Of a stretch of DNA of 64,000 nt, positions 18,777-27,400 are shown piece after piece. Position numbers and translations under genes: made by a program. A model generated the notes under the pieces. It did not search any database. It was not told where the DNA came from and saw only the letters and a program-made list of their open reading frames with translations. Origin of the DNA: Phycisphaerae bacterium (lineage in GTDB: Bacteria > Chloroflexota > Anaerolineae > 4572-78 > J111); assembly GCA_028285035.1 (NCBI GenBank), contig JANQQF010000035.1:1-64000 (forward strand), written 5' to 3'. Every line of letters begins with the position of its first letter. Position 1 is the stretch's first letter.

Positions 18777-19538
18777 ATGAAAATATTTGACCTCAACGTG
18801 CCCCTAGAAGATAGCCCCAGCGAGCCACTTCCCGTCAAAGTCGAACATCAAACGCACGAGGAAAGTGCGGCCTTTATGGCAAGCTTTTTTGAGGCGACGG
18901 TGGATGACTTGCCGGAAGGGCAAGGCTGGGCCAATGATAACATCACCATGAACGCGCACAGCGGTACGCACGTTGACGCACCGTGGCACTATTACCCGAC
19001 CAGTGCTGGCCGTCGCGCCCGCACCATCGATGAGTTGCCCCTGGAGTGGTTTTACGGGGATGGCGTGGTGTTGGATATGCGACACAAGCCACGCGGTGGG
19101 CTGATTAGTGCCGAGGAAGTGCAAGAGGCGCTGGGCAAAATCGACTACACTCTCAAACCGGGCGACATCGTGATGATCCAAACCGATGCCGACAAATTGT
19201 GGGGGCAAGCCGAATATTTTCAGGCTGGGGCTGGAATGAGTGCTGAGGCTACTCGATGGCTTATCGAGCAAGGCATTCGGGTGATGGGCATCGACACCTG
19301 GGGGTGGGATCAACCCTTCTGGGCAATGAAAGAACGCTTCAAAGAAACGGGTGACCCCAGCGTGATCTGGGAAGCACATCGGGTCGGCATCGAGGCAGAG
19401 TATTGCCAAATTGAAAAGCTCGCCAACCTTGACAAACTCCCTCGCCCCACTGGCTTCAAAGTCTCCTGTTTCCCGGTCAAACTAGCCGGTGGGAGTGCAG
19501 GCTGGACCCGGGTAGTGGCCATGTTTGAGGGTTTGTAG
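18777..19538 (+). CDS. Cyclase-family (kynurenine formamidase-like) hydrolase
   Basis: A 253-residue member of the cyclase/KynB fold family of metal-dependent amide or ester hydrolases. The signature HSGTHVDAPWHY is at about 61-72, with supporting blocks VVLDMRHK near 98 and GIDTWGWDQ near 174. It lacks tryptophan-pathway neighbours, so formamidase activity is not implied; its place after paaD suggests action on a ring-opened or related aromatic intermediate (inference). TTTTTAGGAGTCCCCA gives a good ribosome site. It ends a plus-strand run and is followed by a MITE-like repeat. Confidence 0.85.
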   Translation: MKIFDLNVPLEDSPSEPLPVKVEHQTHEESAAFMASFFEATVDDLPEGQGWANDNITMNAHSGTHVDAPWHYYPTSAGRRARTIDELPLEWFYGDGVVLDMRHKPRGGLISAEEVQEALGKIDYTLKPGDIVMIQTDADKLWGQAEYFQAGAGMSAEATRWLIEQGIRVMGIDTWGWDQPFWAMKERFKETGDPSVIWEAHRVGIEAEYCQIEKLANLDKLPRPTGFKVSCFPVKLAGGSAGWTRVVAMFEGL

Positions 19539-19589
19539 GGCAAAGTCGCAAGGTAGCAGAGGCGCAGGGTAGCAAGGTAAAAATGCGTT

Positions 19590-19653
19590 GGACAGGATTT
19601 ACAAGATTGATAAGATTTTTTCTGTTATCTTGAGCATCCTGTAAATCCTGTCC
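19590..19653. repeat. MITE-like inverted repeat (GGACAGGATTTACA family), copy 1
   Basis: GGACAGGATTTACA at 19590-19603 is perfectly inverted as TGTAAATCCTGTCC at 19640-19653, with a TAAGATTTTTT-rich centre. A related copy lies at 60453-60513. It sits between convergent genes and may also act as a transcription stop. Confidence 0.75.
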
Positions 19654-19659
19654 AAAATT

Positions 19660-20211
19660 TTAGGGTTTGGCCTTAGGCGATTTGGTATTATCCGTCGCAG
19701 GCCACCGCCCTTCCACTGCAGGCAAGATGGTCTCCTTACCCGTCATTCGATCAACAGTCATTGCGTACACTGTCACTTGATCGAGCCTAGGATAAAATCC
19801 CTTGGGCCGTCCAATATCCTCATCGGCATATTTCTGCATCAGGGCATCAAAGAAAGCCGTTTTTTGATCCGTATCCTCAACAATCCGGATATGCCCAAAC
19901 GCTACCACGCTACGGTAAGCAACTGAGGTATCACACTCGAAGCGACCGTAAGGAAACACCTCCCCCGGCTCATCGATCTCAAAACAGGCTTTTGAGACTT
20001 GCTCGACGTTGCGTCGCAGATGACCTCGCGCTTGGGTGTTGTGGGTCCAAATCTCGCTGTTCATCCAAACATACAAAAGTGGCACGATATACGGCCAGCC
20101 ATCCGCATCAACCGTCGCAAATCGCCCCGAGTAGGCCGTCGCGATCATCTCGTGAATATGCTCTTCGGACATCAATTTGTCTTTTCGTCTGACTGGTGGT
20201 AGGTTGTTCAT
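19660..20211 (-). CDS. Pyridoxamine 5'-phosphate oxidase-fold protein (Nim-like)
   Basis: A 183-residue split-barrel flavin-binding protein. The N-terminus has RRKDKLMSEEHIHEMI followed by GRFATVDADGWPYIVPLLYVW, and AFGHIRIVEDTDQK lies in the middle, all typical of the PNPOx-like/NimA family. FMN or F420 binding is plausible; the substrate is unknown. Its start overlaps the stop of the sulfatase gene by four bases (ATGA-type), so it belongs to the same minus-strand operon. Confidence 0.85.
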   Translation of the reverse strand: MNNLPPVRRKDKLMSEEHIHEMIATAYSGRFATVDADGWPYIVPLLYVWMNSEIWTHNTQARGHLRRNVEQVSKACFEIDEPGEVFPYGRFECDTSVAYRSVVAFGHIRIVEDTDQKTAFFDALMQKYADEDIGRPKGFYPRLDQVTVYAMTVDRMTGKETILPAVEGRWPATDNTKSPKAKP

Positions 20212-21848
20212 TGTGGTTTTTCTCCTGATATCCCCCGATGCCGCTTCACCACATCTGGTAAATCATCGGGCGACCAATAACCGATGAAGAGGCCATTTTT
20301 CTCCGCGCCGTAATTCCATTTAGCTGCCTCAAGCGACTCCTCAGTGCGGACTGCTCGAATTTTCCGACGCATGGCCCAATGTTCGAGATGGCCGCGCATT
20401 TGATTGCAAACAGTCTCGTAGGCGGGATCATCTCCAAGGTCATTCAACTCCTCTGGATCATTAATCAGATCAAACAGCATAGGGCGGAAGCCATTGAAGG
20501 CGATATATTTCCATTCTTCGGTGCGAACCATCACCGCCCAGCATTGCGCTGGAGGTAAATCGAGATGATAGTTAGCTTCACGGTCGCTATAATCAACCTC
20601 GCAAATCACATACTCCCGCCAGGCAACCTCCTGCCCGTGCAAAAGTGGGAGCAGCGATTGCCCCTCTAGCCGGAAGTGTGGCTTGCCCCCCAGCGCCTCA
20701 ACAAACGTGGGGATAAAATCAAGCGATTCCACCAAACGGGTCTCGACTGTGCCCCGGGTGGCATCGGCTTCGGGGCTAGGATCGACGATGATGAGTGGAA
20801 TCCGAACCACGGCCTCGTGAAAGAAATCTTTTTCGCTCAACCAATGATCACCAAGATAATCGCCGTGGTCGCTGGTGAAGACAATCATGGTTTGGTCGAG
20901 CTGGCCTCGGGCTTCCAGAAAATCGAGCAAGCGCCCAACGTGGTCATCAATCTGCTTAATTAAGCCCATGTAGGGTGGAATAACGGCATCACGCATCTGA
21001 CTATCACGTGAAAAGTGTTGGCTGGGCAGGTGATTCATCATGGCCGCTAGAACAGGATGGGTGTTCTCTCGCTCAGTGTCACTTCGATTAACCGGGATGA
21101 CATCTTCTACGCCATACATATTGTGATATGGGTCAGGAGCGATATAGGGCCAGTGGGGTTTGATGTAACTCACGTGAAGGCACCAGGGTGTTTTACCCGC
21201 CTCCTCAATAAATTCCATCGCCCGATTGGTGGTGTAGGCCGTTTCGGAGTGCTCTTCTTTGATATTGGCCGGATATTTGGCCGCTTGATTAAACCAACCA
21301 CTGAGAAAATTCCCATCCTCATCCAGCACGCTGTTGGCGTGAGTATGCCAAGGATTGTCGCCCTCATAGCCAAGCGAGCGCAGGTATTGATTGTAGGTGG
21401 TGTTCTTGCTGCGCTCATCATTGGGATGCAGGCCATCGTCCCGCCAGTAGGGTTCAAAGGCCCCTTGGGCCAGCCGCTGTCCAGCCGGCGACTCTGGATC
21501 AATGCCGACGCGAGCCATTCCCTCACGATCAGGAACCATGTGAGTTTTCCCACTCAAGACGGTACGCACCCCCAGTTCAGCTAAATAGTCCCCCAGAAAC
21601 TGCTCCCCAATTTGCAGCGGAATCAGATTTAGGGAAGCGCCGGTGGAGGAAACGTAACGTCCGGTGTACATCGAGGCCCGAGCGGGGCCACAAATGGGGG
21701 ACTGAACATAGGCCCGATCAAATCGAACGCCCATTGCAGCCAGGCGGTCAATGTTGGGTGTCTCAATGTGGGGATGACCATAGCAGGACAAATAGTCCCA
21801 ACGCAACTGATCACACATGATAAACAGAACATTTTTTGTTTTAGCCAT
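20208..21848 (-). CDS. Type I sulfatase (arylsulfatase-like)
   Basis: A 546-residue alkaline-phosphatase-superfamily sulfatase that hydrolyses sulfate esters. The catalytic Cys53 lies in CGPAR, the CxPxR signature converted to formylglycine. Metal ligands include Asp13 in MCDQLR and the DHGDYLGDH block near 310. I chose ATG 21848: it overlaps the stop of the upstream isomerase by eight bases, and upstream in-frame codons run through that gene. No signal peptide is visible, so it may be cytoplasmic. Natural substrates include small-molecule sulfates, choline sulfate and glycans. The adjacent polysaccharide region is rich in sulfotransferases but is too distant to prove a link. Confidence 0.92.
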   Translation of the reverse strand: MAKTKNVLFIMCDQLRWDYLSCYGHPHIETPNIDRLAAMGVRFDRAYVQSPICGPARASMYTGRYVSSTGASLNLIPLQIGEQFLGDYLAELGVRTVLSGKTHMVPDREGMARVGIDPESPAGQRLAQGAFEPYWRDDGLHPNDERSKNTTYNQYLRSLGYEGDNPWHTHANSVLDEDGNFLSGWFNQAAKYPANIKEEHSETAYTTNRAMEFIEEAGKTPWCLHVSYIKPHWPYIAPDPYHNMYGVEDVIPVNRSDTERENTHPVLAAMMNHLPSQHFSRDSQMRDAVIPPYMGLIKQIDDHVGRLLDFLEARGQLDQTMIVFTSDHGDYLGDHWLSEKDFFHEAVVRIPLIIVDPSPEADATRGTVETRLVESLDFIPTFVEALGGKPHFRLEGQSLLPLLHGQEVAWREYVICEVDYSDREANYHLDLPPAQCWAVMVRTEEWKYIAFNGFRPMLFDLINDPEELNDLGDDPAYETVCNQMRGHLEHWAMRRKIRAVRTEESLEAAKWNYGAEKNGLFIGYWSPDDLPDVVKRHRGISGEKPQ

Positions 21849-22224
21849 TGGGTACGCCTTCAAGGGGGATGTTGTTTTTGGTAAGGGCAATGCCGTGCAA
21901 CAGCTCTTTGATGTCGGTCGAGAGGGCAATGTAGCCATTATCAACCTCATCGGCAAAGGTCTCTTCTAGCACCTTCATCACCCGCTGGGACATCTCTTCT
22001 TTTTTCTCAACCGTTCGTCCCTCACGAATCAGCAGCGCGACGTGGATAAATTTATAACCCTCATGACCATCGGCCAATCGATATTCCGTATGGCGAATGG
22101 CCCGGCTTTTTAACCCTTTCATTCGTACTACACCCGTTGCCAGCATTTCCTCGTGCAACCGAGCAAAAAGATCTTGGATGTCAAACTCCAGATTGTCACT
22201 ATATTCCATGATAATATTTGGCAT
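21841..22224 (-). CDS. 5-carboxymethyl-2-hydroxymuconate isomerase-like
   Basis: A 127-residue CHMI-family tautomerase, the HpaF step of homoprotocatechuate breakdown. The start MPNIIMEYSDNL gives the catalytic Pro2 after Met removal, and the length matches the family. It opens the minus-strand operon with the sulfatase, whose ATG lies inside its stop region. No other hpa ring-cleavage genes are nearby, so its exact substrate is open. It could act in the same aromatic pathway as the paa genes only by inference. Confidence 0.85.
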   Translation of the reverse strand: MPNIIMEYSDNLEFDIQDLFARLHEEMLATGVVRMKGLKSRAIRHTEYRLADGHEGYKFIHVALLIREGRTVEKKEEMSQRVMKVLEETFADEVDNGYIALSTDIKELLHGIALTKNNIPLEGVPNG

Positions 22225-22310
22225 GATATATTCCTTTGAAATGTGTTAGCAGAGGTAACCACTTTCTCAAATGATACGCAGAACAAAAACCAGAGCAAAA
22301 TGGGGTTATA

Positions 22311-22853
22311 TTAGAATCTGAATGCGGCCAGAATGAACCAAAAAATCCCTAAGCCAAAACAAAGCGCATTTGCTAAAAAAATGAGGATCGTGGCAAAAAA
22401 GGTGAATGTATTACGATGATAATTAATATATGTAACGATGGCACTTAACCAAGAAAAAATCATCAGATGTGAAGAAATGGCCAAACCGGCGATGCAGCCA
22501 GAAAAATAAACCAAAAATTGGAAGGGTGTCAAGGCAATCAGATTAGCCAAAAGCAGGGCAACAATTGTGGCAAAGTGGATGACCAAAAACACAGTTTCCC
22601 CTTCTGATAGATAACGCCGCGCATAGCGCAGAAAATAGAAAAAAGGATGTTGATCTGGATCAGTCACCAACTTAGGCTCAGAGGCAACACACAACGCATC
22701 TGCTAAATCTTGAACGGCCTGTTCTGCCTCAATTAATTTCACCCGATTCATCTCAGCGTAATGGCGCACAGCTTCTGGATGCTTGCCCGCCATAATTAGA
22801 GCTGACAACTTTTGATATTTTATCTGTCGTAATATTTGAGGGTGCATAGCCAT
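22311..22853 (-). CDS. Hypothetical membrane protein
   Basis: An unrecognised 180-residue protein. The N-terminal 70 residues are soluble and helical with repeats of Ala/Glu/Arg, resembling a small N-terminal helix pair (HPEAVRHYAEMNRVKLIEAEQAV). Three hydrophobic segments follow at about 92-112, 116-135 and 147-175. The start could be residue 1 or Met3. It is upstream of the CHMI operon in the same direction but with an 86-base gap. No functional motif is visible. Confidence 0.7.
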   Translation of the reverse strand: MAMHPQILRQIKYQKLSALIMAGKHPEAVRHYAEMNRVKLIEAEQAVQDLADALCVASEPKLVTDPDQHPFFYFLRYARRYLSEGETVFLVIHFATIVALLLANLIALTPFQFLVYFSGCIAGLAISSHLMIFSWLSAIVTYINYHRNTFTFFATILIFLANALCFGLGIFWFILAAFRF

Positions 22854-23064
22854 AGCTAAAAGGGTGGTTTATAGGTTTGAGTTAGTCTAAATGCTGTGAC
22901 ACAAAACTTATTATAGCCAGTAAATAGATGGGACCCAAAACGATTTCTACAATTGGTTTAGACAAAAGACACGTTCTTAACTCAGGCAGGTTTGCCCGCC
23001 CTCCAAAGTTCACGTATCATAGACGTGCAATCCTTTAAAAAATATCCCATTTTTAGGAGAGATC

Positions 23065-23550
23065 ATGAGCGACTTTGATCAAAAAGATTTTCGAAACGCC
23101 TGCGGTGCATTTGCCACAGGTATTACCATTGTAACAACAATGACCCCAGACGGCGAGCCTGTGGGGATGACGGCCAACAGCTTTTCATCCGTTTCATTAG
23201 ATCCGCCGCTAGTGCTTTGGAGTGTCGGTAACCACGCCAACAGCTTCGATATTTTCTCAAATACCGATCATTATGCTGTGCACGTATTACACAAAGATCA
23301 AGAAGCTCTGTCAAACCTCTTCGCCAGCCGAGGCGAGGATAAATTTGGTGAAATTGATTGGTCTAAGGGCGAATTAGGCTCACCGATTTTACCTGATTAC
23401 TCCGTTTGTTTCCAATGCAAAATGGAACATGTTTATGAAGGTGGAGACCACAACATTCTGGTTGGTCGTGTCGTCGCCTATGATAATCGTAACGTTGAAG
23501 AACCCATTTTGTTCTACAAAGGTCGCTATCGACATTTGGGAGCAGCATAA
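23065..23550 (+). CDS. Flavin reductase-like domain protein (HpaC/RutF type)
   Basis: A 161-residue FMN-binding split-barrel reductase that supplies reduced flavin to monooxygenases. Family blocks are FRNACGAFATGITIVTT near 8, GMTANSFSSVSLDPPLVLWSV near 35-56, and the C-terminal HNILVGRVVAYD near 130. TTTTTAGGAGAGATC gives a strong ribosome site. It is 20 bases upstream of the next gene. No HpaB-like oxygenase is adjacent, so its partner is unknown; it is not PaaE because it lacks a ferredoxin domain. Confidence 0.9.
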   Translation: MSDFDQKDFRNACGAFATGITIVTTMTPDGEPVGMTANSFSSVSLDPPLVLWSVGNHANSFDIFSNTDHYAVHVLHKDQEALSNLFASRGEDKFGEIDWSKGELGSPILPDYSVCFQCKMEHVYEGGDHNILVGRVVAYDNRNVEEPILFYKGRYRHLGAA

Positions 23551-23570
23551 ATCAATGATGAGGTGTTGAT

Positions 23571-26057
23571 ATGGCCCAATGGGAACTGATTATCGATGAT
23601 GAGGCCTTTCCAGAATCAACACCGGAGCAACAGCCTAAACCTTCACCCAAGCGCTCAAAACGTTGGTTTTGGGCGCTTGGGTTTTTATTACTTTGCCTCG
23701 TTGTAGGCAGCCTGATTTTTCGCAATCGGGTCACGGCCCAACGTGCCGCCATCCAAGCTGATTTAACCGCCCGCATCTTTGAAGAAGAAAACCTACGCCT
23801 TTATAACGACCAAAGTGCCATCAATCGACTAATCATCTCTGATGCCCCAGAATCGTGGCAAATTTCTTACCGTCGCAATTTCCCTCTTTTGGTTGAGTCC
23901 ATTAGTCAAGTCGAAATTACGGATCTTACTTTTGATGGCACCTGTGCTCTGGTCAACGTCACTTTATCCAATATCCCCCAAATCCGAAATTACTGTTTCA
24001 TTGAACAAAAATGGCAGCGCGCCCCAGTCACAGAGGATCATTGGGGCGCGGTTCAGGCGATTATCGTTCTTGACAGTGGTTTACAAATCCGTGTTTTTAA
24101 TGAGGATCAAGCCTTTGGCGAGGCACTGGCCCAAGATTTAGATCTTTTTTTTGAGCAACTCAATAGGTGGGGATTTGAGATTTCCCCGTCACTGACAACA
24201 CTGCAAATCAGCATTGAGCCGCACGATTTAGACGATGTGATCGTGGCCGAACGGGAAAATCGTCTTGTTCTTAACTCACCCAAAGTGCTTCCCTTTAATG
24301 GGCGCGATCCATCCGAGGTTGTCACCCGTCTCGCGCTCGGCAATTTCTTGCTCGATCAAATCAACCCTGCTATTGAAAACAGTGATTTGCCAGATGTAGG
24401 ACGTGTTCAAGATGCTCTACAAGATGTGATTGTCACCCAGCTCCTGACCCCAAACTATATGCCTCTCCGTCAAGAAATCTGGCTAACCGAGATTGACGGG
24501 CAGTGGGCCTCCCCTTTTTTCACAGACTTAGCCCTTATTGAAAATTACAATGTCACCGAGCGTGCGAAGCTTACATCTCGGCTGGCAATGAATTATATTT
24601 TCCAGGAAAAAGATCTTGACACCTTAGGCCAAATTCTACAAAATTTACCACAAACAACATCCTGGGATGTACTTCTTCAAACGCTAACTGAACAAAATGC
24701 AATTGAATTCGAACAACACTTGGCTACACGAATACTCCCTAAGCAATCAATTTTAATCGAGGAATCACTCGTTGCCCCAACCTTACCTATTACTGTCACC
24801 TTGACTGAACCGATCATTGAACCTCAATTCATCAAAGCCAAATATCTTGACCAAAGGCATCCTTTACGTTTAGACGTAGCCAAAGATATTTTATTGCAAA
24901 CCCCGACCAAGACCCCCCTCTCTTGGGACTGTATTATCCGTAATGAACGTGTGACCGTATCGGTCGATGGCACTTGGCTTGAAGCTAATCGACGTATTGC
25001 CGTTGATCAGATCATCTTAACCGAAGTGGTCCCGCCCCTTCTTCCCTCTGCACCAACGGATACCATTGCCTACTTAATTGATGGCACCCGAGCCGCTCCC
25101 CAATCATTGATTGCCCTAGCTAATGATGGAACGATAGATTACCTCTCGGCTATTTGGCCCGGTTTACAATTTAGCCCCCTACCTCAAGCGCCTGATCAGC
25201 CATTGCAAATATTGTTCATCGTTACCCCTAGTAATTGTGAGGATCGCCAGTGGTTTGTGTTATACGACCCCACGCAAGGTGTAATCCAGCAATGGTTATC
25301 ACCTCCAGAAACTATTCGATCGGTCTGGCGGGCCGACCAACGGGACATTATTTTTAGCACCCAGTCCCTAGGTGAGACGCAACAGATGCTTTATCAATCC
25401 AGTAAGTCACTTTTCCCCAAGCCCCTCCTGGAATTAGCCAACGGTCGCCCATCGTATAACTTTTTTGGCTGGAATATTGATAATCAGCAGCTTGTGTTCA
25501 GTCGAAATTGGGTGGGGGATACATTGATCAATTTTCTGGATATTGACACAGGGGAGGCCTTGCCACTCCTAAGGCCACGCTTTCAACCCCCACGCGGTCG
25601 ACGCCTCACCCCTGACGGACGCTGGTTCTCCTATATGGCTGGGGTGAGAGATGCGGTGGGACCACCAGATACGTTGATGGTGATCGATCTAAATAACGAA
25701 GTTGAGCCAATCCGTTTCGGTATCGAGAGTGATACAGGCTTAACCTCACCCCGCTGGTCAAATCATTTGGGGCAAACGCGCTTGGCGGTGTTGACCGGGC
25801 CAAACACAGCTATACACAGTATCGAACCTAATCGACTGTGGCTCATCGACTTTGACCAGCCTGACCCTACCTTTGAAATCATCGTTCAGGCCGCACAAGA
25901 CGAGAAATTGGCTTCGCCGGTCTTTTGTGGGGATGGCTCGCTACTTTATGTCGTTGAGCGTGATGGTGAATTCCATCTTCAACAGCAACACCCTCACCTT
26001 CGTGCCAAAACGTTACTCACCCAAAGTCGGGCATTTTATCCAATTGCCTGCCCATAG
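23571..26057 (+). CDS. Membrane-anchored protein with TolB/WD-like propeller region
   Basis: An 828-residue protein with a short cytoplasmic N-terminus containing an acidic start, then KRSKR and one membrane helix at about 34-53, so most of the chain faces outwards. The middle (60-500) is not recognised. The C-terminal third contains repeated beta-propeller-like strands such as QRDIIFSTQSLG, NQQLVFSRNW, DGRWFSYMAGV and DGSLLYVVERDG, resembling TolB-type propellers. Such proteins are frequent in Chloroflexota. It follows the flavin reductase by 20 bases but is probably functionally separate. A clear terminator follows it. Confidence 0.75.
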   Translation: MAQWELIIDDEAFPESTPEQQPKPSPKRSKRWFWALGFLLLCLVVGSLIFRNRVTAQRAAIQADLTARIFEEENLRLYNDQSAINRLIISDAPESWQISYRRNFPLLVESISQVEITDLTFDGTCALVNVTLSNIPQIRNYCFIEQKWQRAPVTEDHWGAVQAIIVLDSGLQIRVFNEDQAFGEALAQDLDLFFEQLNRWGFEISPSLTTLQISIEPHDLDDVIVAERENRLVLNSPKVLPFNGRDPSEVVTRLALGNFLLDQINPAIENSDLPDVGRVQDALQDVIVTQLLTPNYMPLRQEIWLTEIDGQWASPFFTDLALIENYNVTERAKLTSRLAMNYIFQEKDLDTLGQILQNLPQTTSWDVLLQTLTEQNAIEFEQHLATRILPKQSILIEESLVAPTLPITVTLTEPIIEPQFIKAKYLDQRHPLRLDVAKDILLQTPTKTPLSWDCIIRNERVTVSVDGTWLEANRRIAVDQIILTEVVPPLLPSAPTDTIAYLIDGTRAAPQSLIALANDGTIDYLSAIWPGLQFSPLPQAPDQPLQILFIVTPSNCEDRQWFVLYDPTQGVIQQWLSPPETIRSVWRADQRDIIFSTQSLGETQQMLYQSSKSLFPKPLLELANGRPSYNFFGWNIDNQQLVFSRNWVGDTLINFLDIDTGEALPLLRPRFQPPRGRRLTPDGRWFSYMAGVRDAVGPPDTLMVIDLNNEVEPIRFGIESDTGLTSPRWSNHLGQTRLAVLTGPNTAIHSIEPNRLWLIDFDQPDPTFEIIVQAAQDEKLASPVFCGDGSLLYVVERDGEFHLQQQHPHLRAKTLLTQSRAFYPIACP

Positions 26058-26425
26058 GTAAGAAAATTCAAACACACCTCATCTATCAATTAGGAACACA
26101 AAAGTTCCTTGTGTACATTATTCTCCTCCTTTTTTGGAAGCCGGGTCTGGTCACCCCGGCTTCTTTATTTTCTTGACGTTTACTGATCCTTGTCCCCAAG
26201 GCAGACTAATATAAACGCACTCTCTATAATCACACAGTCTTTAAGCTAGATTCAAACCGAATTCAAACTAAACTGTGCTATAGTTATCTTAATATCCTTT
26301 AGATTCTATAAGCTATTTAGGACCTCAGTTCTCTTTCAGTTTTGGAGTAGTTTCCATAAAATGTTAAGACAACTGCTTCCTAAGATACTTCAATTCAACC
26401 CTAATCTCCTAGTGAGTCTTGCTTT
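26058..26425. other. Intergenic leader of the polysaccharide locus
   Basis: A 368-base gap. It holds the terminator at 26137-26174 and then an AT-rich stretch before the NusG-like gene. TATAAT at 26225-26230 and CTATAGT near 26279 look like -10 boxes, but no convincing -35 is at the right distance. No small gene is supported. Confidence 0.5.
26137..26174 (+). terminator. Rho-independent terminator after the propeller protein
   Basis: GAAGCCGGG at 26137-26145 pairs perfectly with CCCGGCTTC at 26155-26163 around a nine-base loop, followed by TTTATTTTCTT. It insulates the polysaccharide locus from the metabolic region. Confidence 0.9.
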
Positions 26426-27046
26426 ATGAAACAGTGGTATACGCTGTACACAAAACCTCAAGCTGAGCATCAGGTAGCTGCATTTTTAGAACATCGTGGT
26501 TTTGAAATTTTTCTACCCAAGCTAAAAACCAAATCAGATAATCGAAGAGATAAAGCACTCTTTCCACGCTATCTCTTTCTTAGAATTGATGTCAATCTTA
26601 TTGATTACTCTGAACTACAATGGACACCTGGCCTCATACGGCTTGTATCTGTTGACCATCACCCCTTACCCATTCAAGATTGTGTAATTGGGCTCCTTCA
26701 AAAGCACTCAACAATGATATCGTCCAGCGATATCCAGTCTAATCACAATTTTCAACCAGGGGATGAAGTTCGAATTACGACAGGCCCCTTTGCTGAGATG
26801 TTAGCAATTTTTGAAGGACCAACCACCCCTAGTCAACGCGTGCAAATTCTGCTCAATGTGTTGGGGGGAAGTCGCGTTAAAGTTCAGGCGGAACATCTGG
26901 TGCGAGCAGACCATTTGGCAAAAACTGAGACCAAAGTTGAGGCCCCAATCATCCCTAAACGACCACGCCGAACCCGGGGCCGAGGCCGAAAAATTAAACA
27001 GCACAACACAGTTAATCACGCCACGTCACTGGCTACACATCACTAG
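26426..27046 (+). CDS. NusG paralogue, RfaH/LoaP-like antiterminator
   Basis: A 206-residue NusG-family protein. The NGN domain spans about 1-105, starting with WYTLYTKPQAEHQVAAFLEHRGFEIFLP and containing PRYLFLRID. A KOW domain follows at about 112-160, beginning FQPGDEVRITTGPFAEM. An unusual Arg/Lys-rich tail (KRPRRTRGRGRKIK) ends the chain. It is not housekeeping NusG, which would sit beside secE and rplK. RfaH, LoaP and UpxY paralogues typically head long polysaccharide operons and suppress termination there. It is the first gene of a roughly 36-kb locus, which fits that role (inference). Confidence 0.88.
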   Translation: MKQWYTLYTKPQAEHQVAAFLEHRGFEIFLPKLKTKSDNRRDKALFPRYLFLRIDVNLIDYSELQWTPGLIRLVSVDHHPLPIQDCVIGLLQKHSTMISSSDIQSNHNFQPGDEVRITTGPFAEMLAIFEGPTTPSQRVQILLNVLGGSRVKVQAEHLVRADHLAKTETKVEAPIIPKRPRRTRGRGRKIKQHNTVNHATSLATHH

Positions 27047-27400
27047 CAAATTTTCAACGGGGGAGCTTCTAGCTCTTCTCTTGGCATTTGAGGAAGAGAA
27101 TTCTTCCTAGTTCTATAAACTTTCTCTGTCGTAGCCACTGCTCCAGAGAGATTTATACCCTGCTGTATATTAACTCGATTATGTCTACAATCTGTGAGGG
27201 CAGCGCTTGCCTGTTTTTTGGTTGATTTCTAGGGAAGTAGCTGGTTTCTTTTTTAGAAACAGAGTAACATCAGCTTCTAGCCTATCCTTTCACAGGCATC
27301 CCTGCCTGCGTTACAATTTTCCTGATCCGCTGTCGAACCCTGTTTCTGTTTGGCTTTTATAGAATTCCCTTATCTTCAAATTTTACCAAGGTACCTTTTT
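27047..27400 (+). promoter_or_regulatory. Structured leader with a terminator-like hairpin before the polysaccharide genes
   Basis: No gene is supported in this 350-base gap. Several hairpins are visible: AGGAAGA/TCTTCCT at 27091-27108; AGGGCA/TGCCT at 27197-27212 followed at once by TTTTTT at 27214-27219, which resembles a weak intrinsic terminator; and GTTTCT/AGAAAC at 27244-27260. A stop signal between a LoaP-like gene and its operon is what regulated antitermination would need. Function is inferred. Confidence 0.5.

Noticed and set aside
20208..21848. Sulfatase as part of the sulfated-polysaccharide locus
   Set aside because: It is 5 kb upstream, on the other strand, in a separate overlapping operon and behind a terminator; the link is not supported.
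21849..21956. Earlier start of the sulfatase
   Set aside because: It would overlap the isomerase gene by over 100 bases, and the extra residues have no sulfatase similarity.
23065..23550. Flavin reductase as the missing PaaE
   Set aside because: PaaE has an FNR-type domain and a 2Fe-2S ferredoxin domain; this 161-residue protein has only a split-barrel flavin domain.
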